A stretch of 14,327 bases of DNA. It comes from CAZILN01 sp964540005. GTDB lineage: Bacteria > Bacteroidota > Bacteroidia > Bacteroidales > SM23-62. The DNA is taken from NCBI GenBank assembly GCA_964540005.1, contig CAZILN010000151.1:1-14327 (forward strand), read 5' to 3'. Positions 1 to 6,927 of the stretch are shown here, in pieces. Every line of letters begins with the position of its first letter. Within the stretch, counting starts at the first letter, position 1. The position numbers and the translations under genes were made by a program. The notes under the pieces were generated by a model. The model was not told the DNA's origin. It saw only the letters and a list, made by a program, of their open reading frames with translations, and searched no databases.

Positions 1-451
1 CCGGGCATTGAGAGTGGTATTTAAGTAGCTTTTCATTATCGGGTACAGAGACTATTATATATTTTCTTGAAACCCTGCAGATCTCTTTGAGTGCCTTCTG
101 GTACACCGTCACTGGCAAATGTTCTAAAACTTCAAGACAAGATACCAGATCAAACTCGTTATCTCCAAAAGGCAGATTATCAATTTTACCAATTGATTTT
201 TCAGTGTTCACGTATTTAAGTGCCGATTCACTTCTATCAAATCCGTGGATTCTCTCAAAATGGTCAAATTTATCAGATAAGTAATTTACTAAAATCCCAT
301 TCCCGCAACCGATATCCAGAATTGTCTTAACATCTTCCGGAATGATGGTAGATACTGTCTTAATTCTTCTAAGATCGCTGTCAGAAGGAGCTGCTGACCA
401 TATAGTATCATTTTCATAATACTCTTTCTCAAAGTTAGAGTCGGTATTCAT
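1..451 (-). CDS. Class I SAM-dependent methyltransferase (partial, C-terminus outside window)
   Basis: The reading frame is open from an ATG at 451-449 to the window edge and gives 150 residues; the 3' end is missing. The first in-frame stop upstream lies at 470-472, so this is the first available Met. Residues 44-52 read ILDIGCGNG, the SAM-binding motif I. An acidic residue follows strand 2 (D72 in HGFDRS), and residues 93-112 (LPFGDNEFDLVSCLEVLEHL) form the motif typical of Methyltransf_11/25 small-molecule or sugar methyltransferases. The visible part ends in HSQCP, so cysteines may follow. It lies downstream of a degraded glycosyltransferase fragment on the same strand, in a surface-polysaccharide locus, so methylation of a glycan or its precursor is a reasonable inference. 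The substrate cannot be read from the sequence. There is no obvious Shine-Dalgarno, as is usual in Bacteroidota. Confidence 0.85.
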   Translation of the reverse strand, partial: MNTDSNFEKEYYENDTIWSAAPSDSDLRRIKTVSTIIPEDVKTILDIGCGNGILVNYLSDKFDHFERIHGFDRSESALKYVNTEKSIGKIDNLPFGDNEFDLVSCLEVLEHLPVTVYQKALKEICRVSRKYIIVSVPDNEKLLKYHSQCP

Positions 452-744
452 CGAATATAAAATTATGATTTATTAATTGTATACATATATTAGTGCTAAC
501 TATACCGGCATCTCCACTCAAAGGCATACCATTTTGATGCAAGTTTAATCATTTTATTTTATTGATGAAAGGCAAATGTTTTCCTGTGCATTTCCCGGAT
601 AGCCTATAAAATCTTTCAGGGTGTCCCAGTGACGAATACAGGAAAACAGGCAAGGAAAGACGAAGTGGACAGGGATACCATCATTCAAGAATCGAAAGAC
701 AAGTTGAAAGGCGGAGTAAAACCCCAGTAGGCAATAAAGGGTAC
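452..744. other. Stretch without a recognisable gene
   Basis: About 290 bases separate the methyltransferase start from the recognisable end of the glycosyltransferase remnant. The remnant's frame stays open down to 554, but its translation after the EKDYSPA segment no longer looks like a glycosyltransferase C-terminus. On the plus strand a short lysine-rich frame runs from about 576 to 730 and ends in a stop, with no start codon or family signature that I recognise. The 452-550 part is AT-rich and would hold any promoter of the methyltransferase; I see no convincing match to the Bacteroidota -33/-7 consensus. Confidence 0.5.
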
Positions 745-1499
745 AGGATAATGCCGGAGAATAATCCTTTTCAGCCTTCTTCCTGGCATTTGCAGAAAGC
801 TTTTCATAGTCTTCTGATGTCAGTAGCCATCTCATTCCGGTTGCAAGATCCTGATAAGATTTATACTCTGCTAAATATCCTTTGATTTTATGGTCTATCA
901 TCTCAGAGATTCCTCCTGAATTGAATCCAATGACCGGTGTACCGCAGGACAGTGATTCAATAATCGTGTTCGTAAGATTATCCTGAAGTGAAGGGATTAC
1001 AAATACATGGACAGCATTATAAATATCAATAATCCTCTCGTGGATGCCGCATTGGAAATCTGATGGGTTTTGAATGGAATCAGTCCGGTTAAATCATCTG
1101 AAGATTTTCCCAGTATAATTATTTCATCAGAATCATCTCCCTTGTATCCTTGTATAAGATCTGAATCGCTTCAATGAAATAATCGAGGCCTTTAAGCATA
1201 TTCCTTATGTTAGCTGCCCCGAACAGAATGTATTTCTTTTCTGTATTAAGTCCCAGGTTTTTGCGGGCCATTTCTTTTCCTATCGGGCGAAAGATTTCCT
1301 GATCGATAGGTATCGGAATGGCATTTACCTTAAAATTCTTCAATAATGAGCTGGATATGACACACTCTTTTAGCCAGTTTCTTGAAGTCACCGCTACAAA
1401 CAGATCAGGGGCATGATAAAAACAAGCCCCGAAGTTGGTACAGATGAGACAGGTGCCAAGCTTAATGGTAAAAAGATCTGTATATGGACCTAGCAGGAT
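745..1499 (-). pseudogene. GT4-family glycosyltransferase remnant, frameshifted and truncated at both ends
   Basis: Three minus-strand frames in succession read as one glycosyltransferase. Frame one (1499 to the stop at 1119) has NWLKECVISSSLLKN followed by an IPIDQEIFRPI segment and YILFGAANIRNMLKGLDYFI, as in GT4 enzymes. Frame two (about 1143-1050) continues with DDSDEIIILGKSSDDLTGL and IPFKTHQI. Frame three (from about 1048) gives GIHERIIDIYNAVHVFVIPS, then LQDNLTNTIIESLSCGTPV and IGFNSGGISEMIDHKIKGYL, the nucleotide-sugar-binding region of the family. Two frameshifts are therefore needed, near 1141-1150 and near 1048-1057. The N-terminal acceptor domain is missing: similarity starts where the IS66 fragment begins at about 1500. 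The last helix is lost near 745. Loss at both ends makes sequencing error an unlikely explanation for the frameshifts. Confidence 0.85.
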
Positions 1500-1997
1500 G
1501 ACCGTTTAACTTGGTTGCGTGGAATCAATAACAGGGGATACAAAATGATTGAAAAGAACTTCCCTGAAGGATTCCAGAAATCTGTGTTTGTTCATGATTG
1601 TTGGAAGAGTCATTTTCAGACAGATTTAAGGACACATCAGCTTTGCACAGCCCATCAGCTCAGGGAATTGAAATATTTTGAAGAAAGGTACAATCGTCGG
1701 TGGCCTATCAGGTTTAGCAAACTTATCCTTGACGGTATCAAACTGAAGGAAAAACTGACACCTGGGGATTATTATCAAACTGTTAAAGAAAGAACTGAAT
1801 TGGAAAACAGTTTAGAAAAACTGCTGGCATATGAGATAGATGAAAAACTCAAGGAACTTGTTTCTTTCCATAAACAAATGCTTAAGTACAAAGGCTATAT
1901 CCTTACTTTCCTTTACCATCCTAAAGTCCCACCAGATAATAATGGCAGCGAACGGGCGATACGAAATGTGAAAGTGAAGCAGAAAATCTCAGGACAG
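1500..1997 (+). pseudogene. IS66-family transposase (TnpC) internal fragment
   Basis: The plus-strand frame gives an IS66 DDE transposase middle-to-late segment. VHDCWKSHF carries the second catalytic Asp (encoded at about 1596-1598), CTAHQLRELKYFEERY is the conserved region after it, and FLYHPKVPPDNNGSERAIRN with KVKQKISGQ carries the catalytic Glu (about 1950-1952). The frame is open only from about 1494 and has no credible start; the first catalytic Asp and the whole N-terminal half are missing. After SGQ at 1997 the expected C-terminal 40 or so residues are replaced by fucose-synthase sequence in another frame, so the open frame to 2042 is an artificial chimera. No TnpA or TnpB gene and no terminal repeats were seen. 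It cannot transpose on its own. Confidence 0.9.
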
Positions 1998-2707
1998 ATG
2001 AATTGGAGAATACTAATGAACCATATTCCATTGCTAAAATAGCAGTCATGAAGATGTGTGAAGCATACAATATTCAATATGATGCAGACTTTATCTCAGT
2101 CATGCCTACAAATTTATATGGACCAAATGACAATTTTGATTTAGAATAATCCCATGTACTTCCTGCCTTGTTGAGAAAAATGCATCTGGATAAATGTCTT
2201 GAGACTGGTGATTGGAAATCAATCAGAATAGAACTTGAAAATAGGCCTAGTGAAGGGATCAACGGTTCGGCGGAAGGGAAAGCCATTCTTGATATCCTGG
2301 TCAAATTCGGAGTATTACAGAAGCATTCAGCAGTTACCTTTAGTTTGTGGAGAACAGGAAAACCAAGATGGGAATTTCTTCATGCTGATGATCTTGCAGA
2401 TGCATGTATTTATCTAATGGAGGCCATAAACTTTGATGATATAGTCCAAGATGATACCTCTCAGGTGAAGAATACACAGATCAATATTGGAATAGGGAAG
2501 GACTTGAGTATAAAGGAGCTCGCGTTCATAATTAATGGCATGACAGGTTTTGATGGTCAGTTTTTCTGGGATACATCAGAACCGGATGGCACCGTGCAAA
2601 AGTTTCTAGATGTATGTAAAATCAGAAATCTTGGCTGGAAAGAGAGCATTGCGCTGGAGAATGGGATTGGGAAGGTATACGGTTCATATACTAGTAACCA
2701 GAGTTGA
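1994..2707 (+). pseudogene. fcl: GDP-L-fucose synthase (Fcl) C-terminal remnant with in-frame stop
   Basis: One frame reads TDELENTNEPYSIAK, then MCEAYNIQYDADFISVMP, TNLYGPNDNFDLE, a stop (TAA at 2147-2149), then SHVLPALLRKMHL, KCLETGDWKSIRIELENRP, GKPRWEFLHADDLADACIYL, KDLSIKEL and FFWDTSEPDGT, ending in GIGKVYGSY at the natural C-terminus of the family. EPYSIAK holds the YxxxK catalytic pair. The Rossmann GxxGxxG half (roughly the first 130 residues) is missing, cut at the IS66 junction at 1992-1999. The TAA sits where a Lys (AAA) would fit, so a single A-to-T change could explain it. The fragment lies on the strand opposite all intact genes. It most likely remains from an earlier cluster that made GDP-fucose or a related GDP-sugar. 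Confidence 0.92.
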
Positions 2708-2741
2708 AAAATTATTGATGATTCATCTCCTCACGGTTGAT

Positions 2742-3896
2742 TCAATTGGCTATGGACCTTATGAAATCTTCTAACAATCGTGTGTTCTCCCTGCTGAATT
2801 TCCGGATCCAGTCATTCGCCTTTGTCCTTAGTGAGATGCTGCCTGAGAGTGCTTCAGAAAGCACTCTTGCGGATGATTCTATATCCGGGCTTAATCTGAT
2901 ACAGATGTCCTCCGGTAACTCAGAACTGAAAGAATAGTCCTGTATAATCGTTGCAACAGCACTGGCATAGTATAATGACTTCAATAGTGATCCTTCAATT
3001 GGTGCGCTCCATAATGAAGGTACAAGGTTGATCCTCGAAACTTCTACCAATTCTTCAAGGCCTGAAGACCAGTTACATGGTATAAAATGAATATTTTGAT
3101 CATCAATTGACTGTTTCAGGATCCTTTCAACATCATCTTTTGTATATGGTACTACAAAAGAAAATTGAGGAAGATGCTTACAAAGATCAATAAAGTATCT
3201 GATTCCTTTGGCTGGCCATAGTGTATTATGATAGAGGATATCGTATTTAAATGCCTTATTTGTCATCTGCTCTTGTTCAAGTGAAAATTCACCGGTAAAC
3301 ATCCCAACTTTAACTGCTTTAAGGGCATCTCCAAATTTAAGTTTCAATAAATCTGCCTGTTTTTCATTTTGGGTTAAAAATACAATCTTTTCAAGGTTTT
3401 GTTCCAGCACATCAATAAATGCTATATACTCTGAATGTGAGTACTTATTCGGGAAGCTGGGACAATTGTTTTCTATTGAACCGTTTTTGTTTTTCAGGCA
3501 AACCAGGCAGGCTTTGTTACTATTATCGAGGCAATTATAAGATTTCTTGCAAAAAAAGAAGTTGTCAAGTACGTAAAAAAAGACCTCCCCGCTTTCCCTG
3601 ATTATTTTAATTGAGTTTTTAATACCTAATGTCTGCGGATGAAACAAAATAACCGTTGATGCATCAAGGCCTGAAAAACTTTTTCTTCTTCTATTTATTA
3701 AATAATATGCTTCCATTAAATATTTAGAGACAAAAGACTTACGAATTAAACCCAGAAGCTTGTTTTCAGGGGTTTTAATATAAGTCACCTGTACCGGTAC
3801 ATCAGACTGTTTAAAAAGTTGAATGAAATAGGATAAAAACCTGCCCGCACCTTTTTTAGATGGTTCTATCCCGCTTATTATGTGAATGTGCTTCAA
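2742..3896 (-). CDS. Glycosyltransferase (GT4-like) with a cysteine cluster
   Basis: This is an intact 384-residue protein with the two-domain plan of GT-B glycosyltransferases. The N-terminus, MKHIHIISGIEPSKKGAGRF, resembles the glycine-bearing first loop of GT4 enzymes. In the second domain, HNTLWPAKGIRYFIDLC (about 223-239) matches the usual strand-plus-KG start, and SLWSAPIEGSLLKSLYYASA (294-313) takes the place of the EPFGL..LEAMA donor-binding motif, with E301 as the likely conserved Glu. Between the domains five cysteines are clustered (C116, C122, C130, C133, C145), which may bind a metal. It starts 47 bp after the C-4 reductase gene and is the last intact gene of the run, ending 34 bp from the convergent fcl remnant. 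It may add the dideoxyhexose made upstream; donor and acceptor are not visible in the sequence. Confidence 0.75.
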   Translation of the reverse strand: MKHIHIISGIEPSKKGAGRFLSYFIQLFKQSDVPVQVTYIKTPENKLLGLIRKSFVSKYLMEAYYLINRRRKSFSGLDASTVILFHPQTLGIKNSIKIIRESGEVFFYVLDNFFFCKKSYNCLDNSNKACLVCLKNKNGSIENNCPSFPNKYSHSEYIAFIDVLEQNLEKIVFLTQNEKQADLLKLKFGDALKAVKVGMFTGEFSLEQEQMTNKAFKYDILYHNTLWPAKGIRYFIDLCKHLPQFSFVVPYTKDDVERILKQSIDDQNIHFIPCNWSSGLEELVEVSRINLVPSLWSAPIEGSLLKSLYYASAVATIIQDYSFSSELPEDICIRLSPDIESSARVLSEALSGSISLRTKANDWIRKFSRENTRLLEDFIRSIAN

Positions 3897-3943
3897 CTTA
3901 ACAGAGTATGAGATTGACTAAATGATAATCAGGAGTATTTGTC

Positions 3944-4801
3944 TTAAAGTAATCTTATCCCATCAGAAATATCAAATTCCGGAGTCCATCCTATAGATTT
4001 TAATAAACTGTTATCTGCACAGGCATATTCTATTTCATTATCACGTTGAGGTAAGGCTCCAAAATCCAGGTATGTATCAGGATTAATTATGTCTCTGCAG
4101 GTTTCTACAAATTCACGAATTGAACATGCTGAACCAGTTCCAACCTCGAAATTAGTATAATCGTCTGTCAGCAGATTATGGTTTGCTAAAACAGTTTCAT
4201 AAGCAGATACAACGTCGTTAATAAATATAAAGTCACGTTTCTGTGTACCCTGGGTGAGTTTTATTACATCCTGCTTTTCCCGTAGTGTTCTAATGATAAA
4301 AGGAACAAATTTGTTTGGATTGTCATCAGGACCGTACATATGATGGACTTTCATATTAATTAATTTACAGTCGCTATTTAGCTGGATTAACCACTCAAGC
4401 TCCTGCTTTTTAGATAATGTATACTCAGGAAGGTAACTGTAATTGTATATCGGGTTGTTGTAGAAAGTATCAGTGTTAATGAATAGCTGGGAGCGGTTAT
4501 TGATTGCTGTTTCATATAGTTTAACCGGCAACATGATGTTGGTGTTCAGTAATGCATCAAGCGGATCAGAATTATTATTCCTGTATACTGTGGCAGCATG
4601 AACAACTGCCCATATTAAGTTATCAGAAAATATTTGTTGCAGATCTTCTGTTGAGGCATACACCTTAAAATTGTATCCTTTGATCCTGTTTAATCTCTGC
4701 AGTGAATATTCCAGACCAATTATATTGTGATGAGATGATAATGTTTTTGCCAGGTGACTACCCAGAAAACCATTGATTCCGGTAATAAGGATTGTTTTCA
4801 T
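3944..4801 (-). CDS. NAD(P)-dependent short-chain dehydrogenase, likely CDP-3,6-dideoxyhexulose C-4 reductase (abequose/paratose synthase type)
   Basis: The 285-residue protein belongs to the extended short-chain dehydrogenase (NAD-dependent epimerase/dehydratase) family. GINGFLGSH (8-16) is the nucleotide-binding GxxGxxG. The active site shows T110/T112 in NTDTF and Y127-x3-K131 in EYTLSKKQ. HHMYGPDDNPNKFVPFI (153-169) and RDFIFINDV (189-197) are typical of the sugar-nucleotide subgroup. By position, directly after the E1 and E3 genes, it is the natural candidate for the last step, reducing C-4 of CDP-3,6-dideoxy-4-keto-glucose to CDP-abequose or CDP-paratose. The family is established from the motifs; the stereochemistry, and therefore the sugar, cannot be decided here. 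Other members of this family act on GDP- or dTDP-sugars, so a different nucleotide sugar remains possible. The gap to the E3 gene upstream is 33 bp. Confidence 0.75.
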   Translation of the reverse strand: MKTILITGINGFLGSHLAKTLSSHHNIIGLEYSLQRLNRIKGYNFKVYASTEDLQQIFSDNLIWAVVHAATVYRNNNSDPLDALLNTNIMLPVKLYETAINNRSQLFINTDTFYNNPIYNYSYLPEYTLSKKQELEWLIQLNSDCKLINMKVHHMYGPDDNPNKFVPFIIRTLREKQDVIKLTQGTQKRDFIFINDVVSAYETVLANHNLLTDDYTNFEVGTGSACSIREFVETCRDIINPDTYLDFGALPQRDNEIEYACADNSLLKSIGWTPEFDISDGIRLL

Positions 4802-4834
4802 TGATTGGATTATAATACTAATTCCGGTGTTTGC

Positions 4835-5518
4835 TTACTCCCAGTCATCTGTTAATATGTTACCTGCAGGTACACTTTTTTCAGTCAGTGTTTGCTGGAA
4901 AGCCTTTATCATAGCAGGAGGTCCGGAGATAAAATAATGATGATCAGTAGTGTTTTCATTAAAAATAGTATTGATATCGATAATGCCATCGACATCTTCA
5001 TAGTAGGTGTGGATTTTCATGGAGGAATTAACAGCTTGGTCCAGTTCATCCTGGTAGATATTATATTCCTCTGATCTGAATCCAAGGTATACTTTTGGAT
5101 CGGAATATTCTGCAAAGCTTTTATGGTTGAAAAGCGACAGGAAAGGAGTAATGCCTGTCCCACCTGCAATAAATACTGTTTTATCCATATTATGTGGTGT
5201 ATCAAACAAATCGCCGTAAGGAAGCTTAAGCCAAACTTCAGAACCTGATTTCAATGATTGTTCCATTTGTTTCGTGAAATTGCCTTTTACAGCATAGCTT
5301 ATTTTCAGTGTATCTTTTCCAGGCGGACTTTGCATTGAGAAGCATCGTGAAACCGGCCATTGGTCCACTCCGTCATAATCAGTATCCAGTGCAAGATGAA
5401 GGAACTGGCCCGGGTGGTATTTGTACGGCCCGCGTTGGGAAGCAAACTCTAGGGTATAAATATCCTGGATGGGATTATGGACGGAAATAATTGTTGATTT
5501 GTATTTTTTAATAAGCAT
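4835..5518 (-). CDS. CDP-6-deoxy-Δ3,4-glucoseen reductase-like (E3) flavoprotein lacking the ferredoxin domain
   Basis: The 227 residues form a complete ferredoxin-NADP-reductase-type module. HPGQFL (35-40) and RCFSMQS (58-64, the RxYS-type flavin-binding motif) mark the FAD-binding barrel. GGTGITPFLSLF (119-130) and ISGPPAM (197-203) mark the NAD(P)H-binding domain. In the known C-3 deoxygenation system the E3 protein (AscD/DdhD/RfbI) takes electrons from NADH and passes them through its own [2Fe-2S] domain to E1. Those proteins are about 325-340 residues, with a plant-ferredoxin domain of about 90 residues at the N-terminus. That domain is absent here: the protein starts directly with the FAD barrel, and only 55 bp separate it from the rfbH stop, so it was not missed upstream. 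It sits between rfbH and the C-4 reductase gene, which supports the E3 role. The direct electron carrier to E1 is unknown. Confidence 0.8.
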   Translation of the reverse strand: MLIKKYKSTIISVHNPIQDIYTLEFASQRGPYKYHPGQFLHLALDTDYDGVDQWPVSRCFSMQSPPGKDTLKISYAVKGNFTKQMEQSLKSGSEVWLKLPYGDLFDTPHNMDKTVFIAGGTGITPFLSLFNHKSFAEYSDPKVYLGFRSEEYNIYQDELDQAVNSSMKIHTYYEDVDGIIDINTIFNENTTDHHYFISGPPAMIKAFQQTLTEKSVPAGNILTDDWE

Positions 5519-5573
5519 GTTAATTACAGGGTATTACGGTGTACATGTGCATGCTTTCTCGATGGCCTTGATA

Positions 5574-6893
5574 CTAGCCAGAGAACTGCTGTACGAAATT
5601 ATCGATGATATTTTCTGCATGATTAAGCATCTCACTGGTAAGCCCGGGATAAGTACCAAGGAAGAATGTATTATTCATTATATAATCAGTATTGTTCATC
5701 TGACCACTGATGCGCCATTTTTTACCGATAAAAGCAGGCTGTTTCGTCATGTTTCCAGCAAAAAGATTCCTTGTTTCAATGAGATTGGTATTCAGATGAC
5801 TGGTGATCTTGTCTCTCGAAAACGGAATGTTTTCTTTCAGTGTAACAATAAAAGCAAACCAGGCTGGATCAGCATTTTCAGTAGCTTCAGGAAGTATAAA
5901 GTATTCCGGGTATTTAGAGAAAATCTCATACCATCGATTAAAATTGCTTTTTCTCCTGTTGCAGAATTCAGGAAGTTTTTCAATCTGGGCTGTACCGATT
6001 GCTGCCTGGATATCAGTAAGTTTAAGGTTATAACCTATTTCCGAATAGACAAATTTATGATCAAAGCCAAATGGCAGATTTCCAAATTTCTGAGAGAACC
6101 GAATACCGCAAGTATTGTTTTCACCACCTGCACAATAACAATCGCGACCCCAGTCACGGAAAGCCCGAACCAGCTTTGCAAGCTGTGCATCATTGGTACA
6201 GATGGCACCTCCCTCCCCGGTAGTAATATGGTGGGCCGGGTAGAATGAAATTGTTGATAAATGTGCAAATGTACCTGTAGCCTGTCCTTTATACCTGCTA
6301 CCGAACGCATCACAGTTGTCTTCAATTACCCATAAACCATGTTCCCTGGCCAATTGCATCACTTCGTCAAGATTAAATGGATTACCCAGAGTATGAGCAA
6401 GAAAGATACACCTTGTTTTTTCTGTGACCGCTTCTCCCATCAGTTTTGTGTCGATATTGTAGGTCGGAATATCGACATCAACAAATACAGGAACCAGATT
6501 GTTCTGGAGCACAGGAGCAACTGTAGAGGGGAATCCTGCAGCAACTGTAATTACTTCATCACCGGGTTTCAGCCGTTTCTCACCTAATTTTTCAGAGGTT
6601 AATGCAGAGAAAGCCAGCAGGTTAGCCGAGGAGCCTGAATTGGTCAGAAGAACATATTCCAGATCAAGAAATTCAGCTATCTGTTCAGCAAATTCTTCTG
6701 AAAACCTGCCTTCGGTAAGCCAGAAGTCAAGGGACGCTTCAACTGCGTTAATGAGCTCCTGTTCATCAAATACCCTTCCGGCATAATTGATCCGGGATTT
6801 ACCAGGTATATACTCCTTTGTGCCAAATTTTGCCTGATAATAATCAGCCGTTCTCTCAATGATTTCTTTCCTGATTTGTTTAAAGTCTTCCAT
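5574..6893 (-). CDS. rfbH: CDP-4-dehydro-6-deoxyglucose 3-dehydrase (E1), PMP and [2Fe-2S] enzyme
   Basis: The enzyme removes the C-3 hydroxyl of CDP-4-keto-6-deoxyglucose with pyridoxamine phosphate, giving the Δ3,4-glucoseen intermediate that E3 reduces. At 439 residues it has the normal family length (about 437). It has the aminotransferase fold of the DegT/DnrJ/EryC1 group (NSGSSANLLAFSA at 85-97, EDNCDAFGS at 191-199). The usual PLP lysine is replaced by His: SFYPAHHITTGEGG (216-229), with H221 in the lysine position, the hallmark of E1. The iron-sulfur ligands are also exact: C194, C252, C254 and C262 follow the spacing C-x57-C-x-C-x7-C known for E1. The start ATG at 6893 gives the expected N-terminus. 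Neighbours are rfbG 34 bp upstream and the E3-like reductase 55 bp downstream. A 259-residue open frame on the other strand is only its shadow. Confidence 0.97.
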   Translation of the reverse strand: MEDFKQIRKEIIERTADYYQAKFGTKEYIPGKSRINYAGRVFDEQELINAVEASLDFWLTEGRFSEEFAEQIAEFLDLEYVLLTNSGSSANLLAFSALTSEKLGEKRLKPGDEVITVAAGFPSTVAPVLQNNLVPVFVDVDIPTYNIDTKLMGEAVTEKTRCIFLAHTLGNPFNLDEVMQLAREHGLWVIEDNCDAFGSRYKGQATGTFAHLSTISFYPAHHITTGEGGAICTNDAQLAKLVRAFRDWGRDCYCAGGENNTCGIRFSQKFGNLPFGFDHKFVYSEIGYNLKLTDIQAAIGTAQIEKLPEFCNRRKSNFNRWYEIFSKYPEYFILPEATENADPAWFAFIVTLKENIPFSRDKITSHLNTNLIETRNLFAGNMTKQPAFIGKKWRISGQMNNTDYIMNNTFFLGTYPGLTSEMLNHAENIIDNFVQQFSG

Positions 6894-6927
6894 TCATTTT
6901 ACATTTCGTCTGTATACCAGACATTGA

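Noticed and set aside
554..901. 115-residue minus-strand open frame as a small gene
   Set aside because: Its first half continues the GT4 sequence upstream in the same frame (SGGISEMIDHK), so its Met is internal and the second half is unrelated read-on.
1515..2042. 175-residue plus-strand open frame taken as one protein
   Set aside because: Its last 14 residues are out-of-frame fcl sequence; the frame is an accidental fusion of an IS66 fragment with the fcl remnant and starts at a TTG inside the transposase.
2737..2937. 66-residue plus-strand open frame after the fcl remnant
   Set aside because: It is antisense to the C-terminus of the intact glycosyltransferase at 2742-3896 and has no independent support.
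5469..6248. 259-residue open frame on the plus strand
   Set aside because: It lies opposite rfbH and the end of the E3-like gene, both with exact family motifs; it shows no domain and is an antisense shadow.
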